A stretch of DNA of 64,000 bases from Borrelia turcica IST7 (GTDB lineage: Bacteria > Spirochaetota > Spirochaetia > Borreliales > Borreliaceae), in assembly GCF_003606285.1 (NCBI RefSeq), contig NZ_CP028884.1, positions 806,001 through 870,000 of the forward strand, written 5' to 3'. Below the pieces are notes generated by a model. That model searched no databases and was not told where the DNA came from. It saw only the letters and a list, made by a program, of their open reading frames with translations. Both the position numbers and the translations under genes were made by a program. Shown here piece after piece: positions 43,539 to 53,120 of the stretch (position 1 is its first letter; every line of letters starts with the position of its first letter).

Positions 43539-44723
43539 TTGAAAAAAGAGTTATTTTTTTTAGTTTTAATAGTTTTGATAGTTCTTGGTGTTGTAATTTT
43601 TTTTATCGATAGTTCAAAAAAAGAACAAGTATATTTTGAATTAAATACTAAGAGTAATATTAGTTTTTTCTTTTTAGTAGAAGACGATATTGGCAATCTT
43701 TTGAGTATGCAAGAAATTTTTATTAATATAAAGACAGGAAATATTGGATTTTTAGATATTCCTATTTATACGGGTTATGAGGATTTGAAGGGGAATGTAT
43801 CTTGGTTTGAAGATTTATATGAGAGACATAGTTTTAATGAATTTTTGTCTAAAGTATGTAGGCAGTTAAATCATGAACCCGATTATTATATTCGCTTTAA
43901 AAAGGATAATTTTGTCAAATTTATTGATTATCTTGGTGGGGTGCGACTTCTTGTTCAAAGACCGGTTAAAGTATATAGTGTTATAAATCCTATTTTAATA
44001 CCTTCTGGTAACTCTGTGTTTGATGGTGATAAGGCTTATGATTATTTGAATTATTTTAAAGATATTAGTTATTTTGATGAGAGATTTGAGTTTTTCAAGG
44101 AATTTTTTAAAAAGATTTTAGCACAATTTGAAGACTTGGATGAGAGTCATGAAGATTTTTCAAGGATGTATTTTATGTTAGATACAAATCTTTCTGAGAC
44201 TGTGTTTAAATATATTTTTACCAATTATAAAATAAATAATGAGAAACTTATTTTTGTTAATATTAAAGGACAAGAAGAAACATTTAAGAGTAGTGATAAT
44301 AGTGCAATAAAGGTTGTTTTTCCTTATTATGGAGGAGCAGTTCTTAAAGAATCAATAGAGAAATTAAATAAGGATTTGATAAGTGAGAATAAAGATGAAG
44401 AGGTAGTAAAAGTTATTATTTTAAACGGCACTAAGACTTCTGGACTTGCGAGAAATGCGACTAATATTTTTAAGTCTTTGGGATTTAAGATTATAAAATT
44501 TGCAAATGCAGATAGGGATAATTATTCTAATACTTTAGTGATAAATAATTCAGATAATTTGGAAATGGCTATGAAAGTAGGGGATGTCATTAGAGCAAGA
44601 AATGTTAAGCCAATATCTGAATTTCATGCAGATATATTAGGGCTTGATGGATCTGATATAAGTCCTGATGTAATAGTCATTTTGGGAGATGATTTTGATG
44701 GAAGGTATGTTAAACACAGATGA
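43539..44723 (+). CDS. LytR-CpsA-Psr (LCP) family protein with LytR_C domain
   Basis: 394 residues, TTG start with AAGG upstream. One N-terminal membrane helix (LFFLVLIVLIVLGVVIFFID), then an LCP-like domain (MQEIFINIKTGNIGFLDIPIYT ... FVKFIDYLGGVRLLVQRPVKV ... FDERFEFFKEFFKKIL). A C-terminal LytR_C domain begins at VKVIILNGTKTSGLARNATNIFKSLGF. LCP proteins usually ligate glycopolymers to peptidoglycan, a reaction whose acceptor polymer is not known in Borrelia. The gene lies between nadD and rsfS, where B. burgdorferi BB0783 is called lytR. Confidence 0.85.
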   Translation: MKKELFFLVLIVLIVLGVVIFFIDSSKKEQVYFELNTKSNISFFFLVEDDIGNLLSMQEIFINIKTGNIGFLDIPIYTGYEDLKGNVSWFEDLYERHSFNEFLSKVCRQLNHEPDYYIRFKKDNFVKFIDYLGGVRLLVQRPVKVYSVINPILIPSGNSVFDGDKAYDYLNYFKDISYFDERFEFFKEFFKKILAQFEDLDESHEDFSRMYFMLDTNLSETVFKYIFTNYKINNEKLIFVNIKGQEETFKSSDNSAIKVVFPYYGGAVLKESIEKLNKDLISENKDEEVVKVIILNGTKTSGLARNATNIFKSLGFKIIKFANADRDNYSNTLVINNSDNLEMAMKVGDVIRARNVKPISEFHADILGLDGSDISPDVIVILGDDFDGRYVKHR

Positions 44724-45048
44724 TGTTAAGGAATTGTGCAGAATAATATCTGATTTTGATGGAATTGATGTTTTAGGTATTGATGTTAGTTCTGTTTGTA
44801 ATTGGGCAGATTTTTTTATTATTGTAACATGTTCATCATTTAAGCATATGGAGGCTTTGCATTCTGAGAAATTAGTTAAGTTTTTTAATGAAAGACATTT
44901 TAATTATTGTGTTCAGGGTAAGGGTTTTATTTATGATTGGACAATTGTTTCATGTGAGAATTTAATTATACATTTAATGAGTGATAAGGCTAGAGCGTAC
45001 TATGAGCTTGAAAAGCTATGGAGCAGAGGGGAGATAATATCCTCATAA
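44698..45048 (+). CDS. rsfS: ribosome silencing factor RsfS
   Basis: About 116 residues. GGGAG at 44684-44688 points to the ATG at 44698 rather than the upstream one; it overlaps the lytR end by 26 bases. IDVSSVCNWADFFIIVTCSSFKHMEALHSE ... GFIYDWTIVSCENLIIHLMSDKARAYYELEKLW matches RsfS (Iojap/YbeB), which binds L14 and blocks subunit joining when nutrients are scarce. Conserved neighbour of nadD. Confidence 0.94.
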   Translation: MEGMLNTDDVKELCRIISDFDGIDVLGIDVSSVCNWADFFIIVTCSSFKHMEALHSEKLVKFFNERHFNYCVQGKGFIYDWTIVSCENLIIHLMSDKARAYYELEKLWSRGEIISS

Positions 45049-45146
45049 AGATATTTAATTAAAAAAAATAAAAATATCATAAAAATTATTTACAAAAAAT
45101 TAAAAATATTCTAGATTTAAAACATGTATTTTAGGGAGGCTTTGAA

Positions 45147-45437
45147 GTGAATATCACAGATATAAGAATTAGGAGAGTTGATAATAAAAATCCCGGTTCT
45201 AAGTTATTGGCGTATGTTACAGTTACTTTTGATGATTGTTTAGTTCTTCACAATATTAGAGTTATTAAGGGACAGAAAGGTGTTTTTATTGTCATGCCTA
45301 ATAGAAGAACTAAGGTAGGAGAATATAAGGATATTGTACATCCTATTAATCAAAATTTTAGAGAAATTTTACAAACTTCTATTTTTAGAGAATATGTGAA
45401 GGAAAATCCTTCAAATCTTGAGCTTGAATTGAGTTAA
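45147..45437 (+). CDS. spoVG: nucleic-acid-binding regulator SpoVG
   Basis: 96 residues from GTG, with GGGAGG upstream. [40 protein letters not shown] and [20 protein letters not shown] are the SpoVG hallmarks. In B. burgdorferi SpoVG (BB0785) is known to bind DNA and RNA and to affect several infection-related genes. The 98 bases upstream are nearly all A and T and contain no clear -35/-10 pair. Confidence 0.97.
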   Translation: MNITDIRIRRVDNKNPGSKLLAYVTVTFDDCLVLHNIRVIKGQKGVFIVMPNRRTKVGEYKDIVHPINQNFREILQTSIFREYVKENPSNLELELS

Positions 45438-45447
45438 TATAATATTA

Positions 45448-45476
45448 TTGACAAAGAGTATTGTATTTTGTATGCT
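45448..45476 (+). promoter_or_regulatory. sigma-70-type promoter of tRNA-Gln
   Basis: TTGACA (45448-45453), 17 bases, TATGCT (45471-45476), 26 bases before the tRNA and starting 11 bases after the spoVG stop. It probably also serves rplY downstream. Confidence 0.85.
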
Positions 45477-45502
45477 TTTGACTTGTAGATAATTTAAGTA
45501 TT

Positions 45503-45574
45503 TGGGACGTCGACAAGTGGTAAGTCAACTGGTTTTGGTCCAGTCATTCGAGGGTTCGAATCCTTCCGTCCCAG
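45503..45574 (+). tRNA. tRNA-Gln (anticodon TTG)
   Basis: 72 nucleotides. Acceptor TGGGACG/CGTCCCA, anticodon stem ACTGG/CCAGT with loop TTTTGGT (anticodon TTG), T arm GGTTCGAATCC, discriminator G. The rplY start is only 25 bases downstream with no terminator, so the tRNA is probably cut from a longer transcript. Confidence 0.97.
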
Positions 45575-45598
45575 TATTTTTGTTTAGGAGTTTTTGTT

Positions 45599-46144
45599 GT
45601 GGATAGTAGGGTTTTAAGTTACGAGAATCGTTTGGGTTTTGGTTCTTCTTGTGCTCGTAGGATAAGAATGAAGTCTGAGATACCGGCTGTTGTTTATGGG
45701 ATGGGGCGTGATGTTCTTCATATAAAGGTTAAGAGTAATGAATTTAATAAAAAGTTTGGAAAATTTACTAATAACACTGTTTTAATTTTAAGAGATGGAA
45801 ATGTAGATAAATGTGTTTTTATTAAAGATGTTGATGAGAATCTTACTAAGAAATTTATTTATCATATTGATTTTTATGAAGTTGATCAAGAACGCGATAT
45901 TGAAAGGGATGTTGAGATTAAATTTGTTGGAGCTTCTATTGGTGTTAAGGAAGGTGGAGTTTTAAGTGTGCTTAAGACTAAGATTAAAGTTAAATCTTTA
46001 CCTTTAGAATTACCTGAGTTTATTGAAGTAGATTTGTCTCCCGTTAAGAGAGGAGATCAGATAACTTTTAGGGATGTTGTACTTCCTGATAATGTTAAGC
46101 TTTCTGAAGAGGACGATAATTTAGTTGTTTTACTTGTAAAATAG
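45599..46144 (+). CDS. rplY: 50S ribosomal protein L25, CTC type
   Basis: 181 residues from GTG with AGGAG upstream. Two domains: an N-terminal L25 5S-rRNA-binding part (YENRLGFGSSCARRIRMKSEIPAVVYGMG) and a C-terminal beta-domain of the CTC/TL5 form (PLELPEFIEVDLSPVKRGDQITFRDVVLP). Likely co-transcribed with tRNA-Gln and with pth, six bases downstream. Confidence 0.95.
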   Translation: MDSRVLSYENRLGFGSSCARRIRMKSEIPAVVYGMGRDVLHIKVKSNEFNKKFGKFTNNTVLILRDGNVDKCVFIKDVDENLTKKFIYHIDFYEVDQERDIERDVEIKFVGASIGVKEGGVLSVLKTKIKVKSLPLELPEFIEVDLSPVKRGDQITFRDVVLPDNVKLSEEDDNLVVLLVK

Positions 46145-46150
46145 AGAATT

Positions 46151-46717
46151 ATGAATTTATTAATAGTTGGCCTAGGGAATCCTGGGTCTAATTTTTTTCA
46201 TACTAGACACAATGTTGGTTTCACTCTTATAGATAAGTTGATTTTAAAGAATGGTCTTTCTTTGAGTAAGGCTAAGAATTATGAATATTCTGATTTTAAT
46301 GTTGAAGGCAGAAGAATAGTTTTGATTAAGCCTTTAACTTATATGAATTTGAGTGGTAATATTTTCCCTTCTGTTTTTTCTAAATTTTATATGAAGATAT
46401 CTAATCTATTGGTTATAGTTGATAATATTGATTTGCGTTTAGGAAAATGTAGGCTTAGGAAAGTAGGCGGAACTTCCACACATAATGGGCTTAAATCTAT
46501 TTCTGAGAGTCTTGGAAGTACAAAATATAGCAGGCTATATATTGGTGTTGGCAATAATGATAAAGGTAATATTAGAGATTTTGTACTTTCAAAATTTAGC
46601 AATAATGAATTAGCATGTATTGAGAATGTTTTTGATTTTTTAAGTGAAGAGATATTAAGCATTAATGAATTTAATTTTGAAGATAAAGTTGGAAGGATTA
46701 ATTCTAGTAGTTTTTGA
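46151..46717 (+). CDS. pth: peptidyl-tRNA hydrolase
   Basis: 188 residues. Releases tRNA from stalled peptidyl-tRNA. [21 protein letters not shown] contains the catalytic His20, LTYMNLSG the substrate-binding Asn, and [28 protein letters not shown] the active-site Asp and the conserved late block. In that block the usual GG.GGHNG reads GGTSTHNG. The stop TGA overlaps the tilS ATG. Confidence 0.96.
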   Translation: MNLLIVGLGNPGSNFFHTRHNVGFTLIDKLILKNGLSLSKAKNYEYSDFNVEGRRIVLIKPLTYMNLSGNIFPSVFSKFYMKISNLLVIVDNIDLRLGKCRLRKVGGTSTHNGLKSISESLGSTKYSRLYIGVGNNDKGNIRDFVLSKFSNNELACIENVFDFLSEEILSINEFNFEDKVGRINSSSF

Positions 46718-48033
46718 TGTTTTGGAACAATATAAAAGGAAAGATAGAAGATTTTTATGAAAAAAATGCGCTAACTAAAGGAAAAGTAATTGTTGCTTTT
46801 TCAGGAGGTGCAGATTCTACTGCCTTGTTGCTTAGCTTGAGGGAGTATTTGAATAATAATATTGTTGCGCTCTATTTTGCACATTATATAAGGCCAGATT
46901 ATGAACAAAATAAGGAAATAGAACACATAGAAAAGTTTTGTAATCTTTATAATATTCCTTTTCAAATAAAGCATTGTAGTGTTGATATAAATAAGGAGGC
47001 TAGTAAACTTCGTATGTCAGTTGAAGAGCTAGCTAGAAAATATCGATATGATGCTTTGTTAGAATCTTTTAGAGAAAATGAAGCTAGTTATATTGCACTT
47101 GCGCATAATAAGGGAGATCAATTTGAAACTCTAATTATGAGATTTTTTCAAGGCTCTTTTTTGGATGGACTTTCTGGTATTCCAATCATTAATGGAAATA
47201 TTATTAGACCTTTACTTGAGGTATCCAGAAAAGAAATTGAAGAATTTCTTTCTTTAAATAACATTATTTATTCTGTTGATAGCACCAATGATAAAGACTT
47301 ATATTTAAGGAATAAGATTAGAAACAATCTAATACCTGTTATTGGTGAAATTTTTAAAGGGTATGAAAGGAGTTTAAAAAGGATATCTGAATTTTCGAGT
47401 GAATTTGTAGATTATTTTGACAAAAATAATTTTTTGCCCTTTAATAAGGGTAAGTATTATTATTCTTTTGATGCTATTGTGTTTTTTGAGTTGCCGAAGT
47501 ATTTAGTTTTTAGAACCGTTTTTAAGATTTTAAGTTTAGAAGGAATTGTAGCAAATATATCATATGGAGCTCTTGGAGAGATTTTTAGAGTAGGTCATGT
47601 TAAAAAAAAGAGTGTAGTTTTATTAAGAACTAATTATTTTGTTTTGGAAAAGCGTAGAGATAAGATCAATCTTATATTGAAACGATTTGAAGATTTATAT
47701 GAACCGTTTGATTTTATCTTGAAACTTAATGAGTATTATAGTTTATCTTTAGGTAAGATTTTGTTAAAATGTTTAGAGTGTGAAGATAGTTCTGTATTAG
47801 AATTGAGATGTTGTTCTTATGAATTTAAACATAGATTTTTTAAAAATAGGCTAAAAGCGAAGAGATTCTTTTCTAAATTTGTAAGATATAATCCGCTCTT
47901 TTTAATGTTATTGGTGTTAAAAAATAAGTTAATTGGCATTATTGATTTAAATACTTTAAACTTAGTGTGGAGTGATGAGAGCATTCTTAAAAAAATTAAT
48001 ATATCTTTGATTGGAGGATTTTTAAAGGAATGA
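46717..48033 (+). CDS. tilS: tRNA(Ile)-lysidine synthetase
   Basis: 438 residues from the ATG in TGATG. Modifies C34 of the CAT-anticodon tRNA-Ile to lysidine so that it reads AUA. N-terminal PP-loop VIVAFSGGADSTALL, YIALAHNKGDQFETLIMRF, and GIPIINGNIIRPLLEVSRKEIEEF; the C-terminal ~100 residues look like the TilS-C tRNA-binding domain. It overlaps ftsH by four bases. AUA is a frequent codon in this AT-rich genome, so the enzyme should be essential. Confidence 0.95.
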   Translation: MFWNNIKGKIEDFYEKNALTKGKVIVAFSGGADSTALLLSLREYLNNNIVALYFAHYIRPDYEQNKEIEHIEKFCNLYNIPFQIKHCSVDINKEASKLRMSVEELARKYRYDALLESFRENEASYIALAHNKGDQFETLIMRFFQGSFLDGLSGIPIINGNIIRPLLEVSRKEIEEFLSLNNIIYSVDSTNDKDLYLRNKIRNNLIPVIGEIFKGYERSLKRISEFSSEFVDYFDKNNFLPFNKGKYYYSFDAIVFFELPKYLVFRTVFKILSLEGIVANISYGALGEIFRVGHVKKKSVVLLRTNYFVLEKRRDKINLILKRFEDLYEPFDFILKLNEYYSLSLGKILLKCLECEDSSVLELRCCSYEFKHRFFKNRLKAKRFFSKFVRYNPLFLMLLVLKNKLIGIIDLNTLNLVWSDESILKKINISLIGGFLKE

Positions 48034-49940
48034 ATATTAACAATAATAATTTGAATAATGGTAAATCTAATAATAAAAAGAAAAATAAAAATTGGATTTT
48101 AGGTCTTGTTATAGTCTTTTTAATTTTAGCAATATTCATGTCTTATTTTATGAGAGGAGGAGAGACATATAAGAATGTTCCTTATAGTACATTCCAGACT
48201 TATTTAGATAGTGGTTTAATTGAGTCAGTTGTAATAATTGATAAGAGTCACATTCAGTTTATTGTCAAGAATTCAAACTTGGGAAAATCTTATTTTTCAA
48301 CTAGCATTCCTTATCTAGATATCAATTTACTTGCCGAACTTAAGAGTAAGAGAGTTGAAGTAAGTTCTGGGAAGAGTCAGGCATCTTTAATTAGTGTTCT
48401 TCTTCAAACTTTGCCATGGATATTATTTTTTGTCTTTTTCTTCTTTATATTTCGTCAAACTCAAGGAGGAGGAGGCAAGGTTTTTTCATTTGGGAAAAGC
48501 AATGCTCAAAAATATGAGGCAGGCAAGAATAAGGTTACATTTAAGGATGTGGCTGGTCAAGAAGAAGCTAAACAGGAACTTAATGAAGTGGTAGAATTTC
48601 TTAAGAATCCTAAAAAGTTTGAAAAGATAGGTGCAAGAATACCGAAGGGTGTTCTTTTGGTTGGATCTCCTGGAACGGGAAAGACTTTGCTTGCTAAGGC
48701 TGTTGCTGGCGAGGCTGGTGTAAATTTTTTCCATATGTCAGGGTCTGATTTTGTCGAAATGTTTGTAGGGGTTGGAGCAAGTCGTGTTAGAGATTTATTT
48801 GATAATGCTAGAAAGAATTCTCCTTGCATTGTGTTTATTGATGAGCTTGATGCTGTTGGAAGGAGTCGTGGTGCTGGACTTGGCGGTGGACATGATGAGA
48901 GAGAACAAACTCTTAATCAGTTATTAGTAGAGATGGATGGATTTGGAACATACACTAATGTAATTGTGATGGCGGCAACAAATAGGCCTGATGTGCTTGA
49001 CTCTGCTCTTCTTAGGCCTGGAAGATTTGACAGGCAGGTAACGGTTACTCTTCCGGATATTAAAGAGAGAGAAGCAATATTAAATATTCATGCACAAAAA
49101 ACGAAGCTTTCAAAAAATATTAATTTACATGTAATAGCAAGAGCTACTCCTGGTGCTAGTGGTGCTGATCTTGCAAATTTGATTAATGAGGGAGCTTTAA
49201 TTGCTGCAAGGAATAATCAATCTGAGATTTTCATGAAGGATTTAGAAGAAGCTAGAGATAAAATATTAATGGGTGTTGCCAAAAAATCTATGACTATTAC
49301 TGATAGGCAGAAGCTTGAAACTGCTTATCATGAAGCAGGACATGCGTTGCTTCATTATTATCTTGAACATGCGGATCCTCTGCATAAGGTTACTATTATA
49401 CCTAGAGGTAGAGCACTTGGGGTAGCTTTTTCTCTTCCTAAAGAGGATAGGCTTTCAATAAATAAGCATCAAATTCTTGACAAGATTAAGATATGTTATG
49501 GTGGTTATGCAAGTGAACAGATTAATTTAGGGTTTACTACGGCTGGTGTGCAGAACGACTTAATGCAAGCTACTAATTTGGCAAAAAAAATGGTTACAGA
49601 ATGGGGAATGGGAGAAGATGTGGGTCCGATATTTTTAGTGGATGATGATGCACCTATTTTTCTTCCAAAAGAATTTTCTAAATCAAAGGCATATTCTGAG
49701 AATACTGCGGATAGGGTAGACAGAGAAGTTAAGAGAATTTTAGAGGAGTGTCTAAAAGAGGCTTCAGATATTTTAATTAAACATAAGGATCAGTTAGTTA
49801 AACTTGCAGAAGCTTTGATTTTAAGGGAAACTTTGACAGATAGGGAAGTAAGAGAGCTTTTGGGATTTGATATCATTGAAGATGAATATGAATATGAAAA
49901 AAGCATAGAAGAGACTAAACTTGAGATAGTAAATGGGTAA
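48030..49940 (+). CDS. ftsH: ATP-dependent zinc metalloprotease FtsH
   Basis: 636 residues. Two N-terminal membrane helices ([20 protein letters not shown] and [15 protein letters not shown]) flank a periplasmic part. AAA+ domain with Walker A GSPGTGKT (212-219), Walker [12 protein letters not shown], second region of homology [18 protein letters not shown], and the zinc site HEAGH at 434-438. Degrades misassembled membrane proteins and short-lived cytoplasmic proteins. The ATG overlaps the tilS stop. Confidence 0.98.
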   Translation: MNINNNNLNNGKSNNKKKNKNWILGLVIVFLILAIFMSYFMRGGETYKNVPYSTFQTYLDSGLIESVVIIDKSHIQFIVKNSNLGKSYFSTSIPYLDINLLAELKSKRVEVSSGKSQASLISVLLQTLPWILFFVFFFFIFRQTQGGGGKVFSFGKSNAQKYEAGKNKVTFKDVAGQEEAKQELNEVVEFLKNPKKFEKIGARIPKGVLLVGSPGTGKTLLAKAVAGEAGVNFFHMSGSDFVEMFVGVGASRVRDLFDNARKNSPCIVFIDELDAVGRSRGAGLGGGHDEREQTLNQLLVEMDGFGTYTNVIVMAATNRPDVLDSALLRPGRFDRQVTVTLPDIKEREAILNIHAQKTKLSKNINLHVIARATPGASGADLANLINEGALIAARNNQSEIFMKDLEEARDKILMGVAKKSMTITDRQKLETAYHEAGHALLHYYLEHADPLHKVTIIPRGRALGVAFSLPKEDRLSINKHQILDKIKICYGGYASEQINLGFTTAGVQNDLMQATNLAKKMVTEWGMGEDVGPIFLVDDDAPIFLPKEFSKSKAYSENTADRVDREVKRILEECLKEASDILIKHKDQLVKLAEALILRETLTDREVRELLGFDIIEDEYEYEKSIEETKLEIVNG

Positions 49941-49961
49941 ATAAGATTTTTAAGGAGTCAT

Positions 49962-51437
49962 ATGAGTTTCTTGAAGATTCTTCTTCTTTTGTTTGTAGTA
50001 AACTTAAACGCTACTTTAAGTAAGGGAGATAGGGATATATCAGAAATTCTTCTTAATGAGGCTAAAAATTTTGCAGGTACTCAAAGAGGAATTGATATGG
50101 TGTATGGTTCACTTGATTTTAATCTAAGTAATTCAGATGCTCTTTATGAACTTTCATTAAGGAATGATATTCCATTGTTAGATAGAATTTATTTATTAAA
50201 ATCTGCAATGGATATTAATAAATTTGAATCTGTGAAAATTAGAGATTTGTATTACCAATATTTTTCTTTGATTTTAAGGCAAAATGAGGATATTTCTAAA
50301 AATAGAGAAATTATTGTTTTGTATGATAGATTAGATAATGATTTAAAGAATGACAGAGACTTGATTTATATGAGACTTGAAGCTTCAAATAGGCTTGGAG
50401 ATTTTGATGAGAATTTTGATAGAATTTTAGCACATTCTTTTGCAGTATATAGTGATGATTTTAGGTTTTTTAAATGGTTTTTAAAGGAGAATAAATTTTT
50501 TCCAAGCCTTTTTAGTAAACTTAAATTAAGAGAAGATTCTTTTTTTGATAGTGATAATATTGATTATATTTGTAAGAATGTAGCGTTAAATGAACCTAAT
50601 TCTGTTGCTTTATTTTCTCTTTTAAAGAGTAGAAGTAAAAGAGTGAATGGTGTTCAGAGTATTTATTTATTGAAATATAAACTCTTGACTCCTGATGAAG
50701 CTTATATGTTTTTCACGGAAAATCCTCCAAAGACTATAGGTGAATATAAAATGTTTTATGATCTTTTAGCAGATCCTGAGATAAAAAAAGAATTTTTGAG
50801 TTATTATCAAAATTTATCTGGTATGTATTTTATGGACGATAAAAATAGTGCTGCAGTGTTTAATAATGGTGTTTTGGTTGGTTTTTTTTCAAAAATAGTG
50901 GATTATTCTTCAAAATTGAATAAGGAAGAGGAATATTTTAATAAAGTTTATTTTAAAAATAAAGCCCCTGTCTATTATGAAAATAGTTTGTTTGGTTATA
51001 AGGTTACCTATTCTATTTATCCTTATGTAAGCATGATTGAGTTTGAGTATTCCGATAAAAAAGAGATATATACTTTTGCTTTAAATTCCTTTAAGTATGA
51101 AATTTTTAATAATTTTATCTATAATGTGGATTATGTAGGAATTAATGATTTTTTGATGGCTGATATTTTAGAAATTTTTCTACCTAGTATTTTGAATTTG
51201 AATCTTAAAAGAATTTCTCTATTAAATTTTAAAGAAAATTTAATAGAGAAACAAATATTGAATAAAGCTGAGGTTATTGAGGTTAGAAATTATGGCGTTG
51301 GAAATTTGATTTCGATTTATAGAAAAGTCAACGGGTCTAGGAAGTTTAACTATGTTGAAATTTACGATAGGGGAGTTATAAAAGCTAAAAGAGTTATCCT
51401 AGATGATAGTTATGATGTATATTATGATATTAATTAG
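49962..51437 (+). CDS. exported protein, function unknown
   Basis: 491 residues, not recognised. N-terminal signal-like sequence (FLKILLLLFVVNLNATLS). The first ~300 residues are helical and may be TPR-like (SDALYELSLRNDIPLLDRIYLLKSAMDI); the last ~150 are beta-rich and aromatic (KAPVYYENSLFGYKVTYSIYPYVSMIEFEY). AAGGAG precedes the ATG. Located between ftsH and an HtrA-like lipoprotein in the same direction, so a role in the envelope is likely but unproven. Contains a perfect 17-bp stem-loop at 51214-51251. Confidence 0.75.
   Translation: MSFLKILLLLFVVNLNATLSKGDRDISEILLNEAKNFAGTQRGIDMVYGSLDFNLSNSDALYELSLRNDIPLLDRIYLLKSAMDINKFESVKIRDLYYQYFSLILRQNEDISKNREIIVLYDRLDNDLKNDRDLIYMRLEASNRLGDFDENFDRILAHSFAVYSDDFRFFKWFLKENKFFPSLFSKLKLREDSFFDSDNIDYICKNVALNEPNSVALFSLLKSRSKRVNGVQSIYLLKYKLLTPDEAYMFFTENPPKTIGEYKMFYDLLADPEIKKEFLSYYQNLSGMYFMDDKNSAAVFNNGVLVGFFSKIVDYSSKLNKEEEYFNKVYFKNKAPVYYENSLFGYKVTYSIYPYVSMIEFEYSDKKEIYTFALNSFKYEIFNNFIYNVDYVGINDFLMADILEIFLPSILNLNLKRISLLNFKENLIEKQILNKAEVIEVRNYGVGNLISIYRKVNGSRKFNYVEIYDRGVIKAKRVILDDSYDVYYDIN
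51214..51251. other. perfect 17-bp stem with 4-base loop inside a coding region
   Basis: TTTCTCTATTAAATTTT (51214-51230) is fully complementary to 51235-51251 across the loop AAAG. It lies about 190 bases before the end of the unknown exported-protein gene and codes for part of ISLLNFKENLIEK. It is by far the longest perfect short-loop palindrome noticed in the window. Confidence 0.9.
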
Positions 51438-51453
51438 CTTTTAAGTATTATTG

Positions 51454-53091
51454 ATGCATAAAAAATTTTTTCTTATTATTGTATTAATTTTTTCATGCAA
51501 AACAATAAAGGAAATAGACGACAAGCAAATTTATTATATTCCGTCTAAAAGTATAGACAGTCATATTGAAAATAAGAATTTTGAAATTGCTCTTTCGAGT
51601 TTCTATAATTTGAAAAATAATGGCTTTGAAATTGGTCAAGTTCAAATAGACTTGAGGGATAAAGCTTTGTCTGGAATTGAAAGTCAATATTTGAATCTTT
51701 ATCAAAAAAAAGAGTATGATAAGGCACTTTCTAAGCTTGAAACTTTAAATTTATTTGGGATTATACTTCATGAAGACAAGGAGCAATTAATCTTAAAGCA
51801 CCTTGAGAGCTTGAAAGACAAAGATCCAATGCTTGCAAGTTTTTTTGCAAAGTATTATTCGTTTGATAATACTTTTAGTTCTTTAAAGAATTTTATTATT
51901 AATGAAAAATCTCCCTCAAGAAATGTATTACTTGATACATCTGTTTTAACAGTTTGGGTCAATATGGGTACTAAATTGTTAAATGGAAATAGAACGCCAA
52001 ATATTGCCTTAGGAACAGCTTTTGTTATTGATAAACTTAAGGGTTATGCTTTAACTAATTATCATGTGATCAGTTCTCAAGTCGATAAAGATTATAAGGG
52101 AATTTCAAGTCTTTATGTCAGACTTCCAAGGGGTAAGGGCGAAAAACTTCCTGCAAAAGTAATTTCTTATTCGCAGGAAATGGATCTTGCTTTAATTAAG
52201 GTTGCTTTTAGAGTAGAAAATCAGTTTGAACTAAATTATTCTTCAAATATTAATATTGGAGATAGGATTTATGCAATGGGTTCTCCTATGGGGCTTGAGA
52301 AAACTATTACTTCAGGGATAATATCTGGAGAAAATAGGGAATTATTACCTGTGGGTGATTCTTATCAAATAGATGCTGCTATTAATCAGGGAAATTCTGG
52401 TGGACCTGTGATAAATGAAGCTGGAGAATTTATTGGGCTTACATTTGCTGGAATTTTAAATTCTCAGGGTCTTAATTTCGTTATACCTTCAAAATGGGTT
52501 TTAAAAGTATTACCCTTTATGTATGAAGGTGGAGATTTAAAAAATCGGTGGTTGGGATTTATATTCTCTGAAAGTTTAGGAAAATTAGAAGTATCATATG
52601 TGGCTCCTAATTCTCCTGCAGATATTGGTGGAATGAGGAGTGGAGATTCTATTCTTAGTGTTGATTCTTTAAAATTTGAAAGCCTAAGAGACCTTCAATA
52701 TTATATCTTGCAAAGAAAATCTATGGTAAAAATTTCGTATAAAAGGGATAATAAAAACTATGAAAGTTATCTTTATCCACAAGAGAGACCGGGAAATATT
52801 ATTGAAAGTATTTTAAAGGTAGATTCTTTAAAGAATTTAATGGGAGCTTTTTTGGGGTTAAATTTAAATTTAGTTTCTGGTAGAGAGTATAGGGTTACTA
52901 AAGTGTTTTCCAATAGAATTGGGAGCGAACTTAATTTTAAGGTAAATGATGAGATTTTTATTTATGATTTTAAATATCTTAAAAATAAAAGAGTGTTTGT
53001 CTTGTTGCTTTATACTAAAAAACTATTTTCAGGATATTTAGGAGCTCCTTTGCAACTTATTATTCCATTTGATTCTCTTGCTTTTGTATAA
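51454..53091 (+). CDS. trypsin-like (S1C/HtrA-type) protease lipoprotein with PDZ domain
   Basis: 545 residues from ATG 51454. Signal peptide ending in lipobox LIFSC (Cys15), so membrane-anchored. A ~150-residue helical N-terminal region precedes the protease domain, in which all three catalytic residues are in place: His204 (TNYHVIS), Asp244 (EMDLALIKV), Ser315 (QGNSGGPV). A PDZ-like domain follows (SYVAPNSPADIGGMRSGDSILSVDSL, ~residues 385-435), then ~100 further residues. Distinct from the soluble HtrA known at BB0104. Likely an envelope quality-control protease that acts near FtsH and BamA-type systems; the substrate is unknown. Confidence 0.88.
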   Translation: MHKKFFLIIVLIFSCKTIKEIDDKQIYYIPSKSIDSHIENKNFEIALSSFYNLKNNGFEIGQVQIDLRDKALSGIESQYLNLYQKKEYDKALSKLETLNLFGIILHEDKEQLILKHLESLKDKDPMLASFFAKYYSFDNTFSSLKNFIINEKSPSRNVLLDTSVLTVWVNMGTKLLNGNRTPNIALGTAFVIDKLKGYALTNYHVISSQVDKDYKGISSLYVRLPRGKGEKLPAKVISYSQEMDLALIKVAFRVENQFELNYSSNINIGDRIYAMGSPMGLEKTITSGIISGENRELLPVGDSYQIDAAINQGNSGGPVINEAGEFIGLTFAGILNSQGLNFVIPSKWVLKVLPFMYEGGDLKNRWLGFIFSESLGKLEVSYVAPNSPADIGGMRSGDSILSVDSLKFESLRDLQYYILQRKSMVKISYKRDNKNYESYLYPQERPGNIIESILKVDSLKNLMGAFLGLNLNLVSGREYRVTKVFSNRIGSELNFKVNDEIFIYDFKYLKNKRVFVLLLYTKKLFSGYLGAPLQLIIPFDSLAFV

Positions 53092-53120
53092 AAATCTTTT
53101 AAAGCAGTTGGTATATTATT

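Noticed and set aside
45049-45146. Poly-A/T tract before spoVG as a curved-DNA or UP regulatory element
   Set aside because: Plausible, but in such AT-rich DNA the tract is not distinctive enough to report as a feature.
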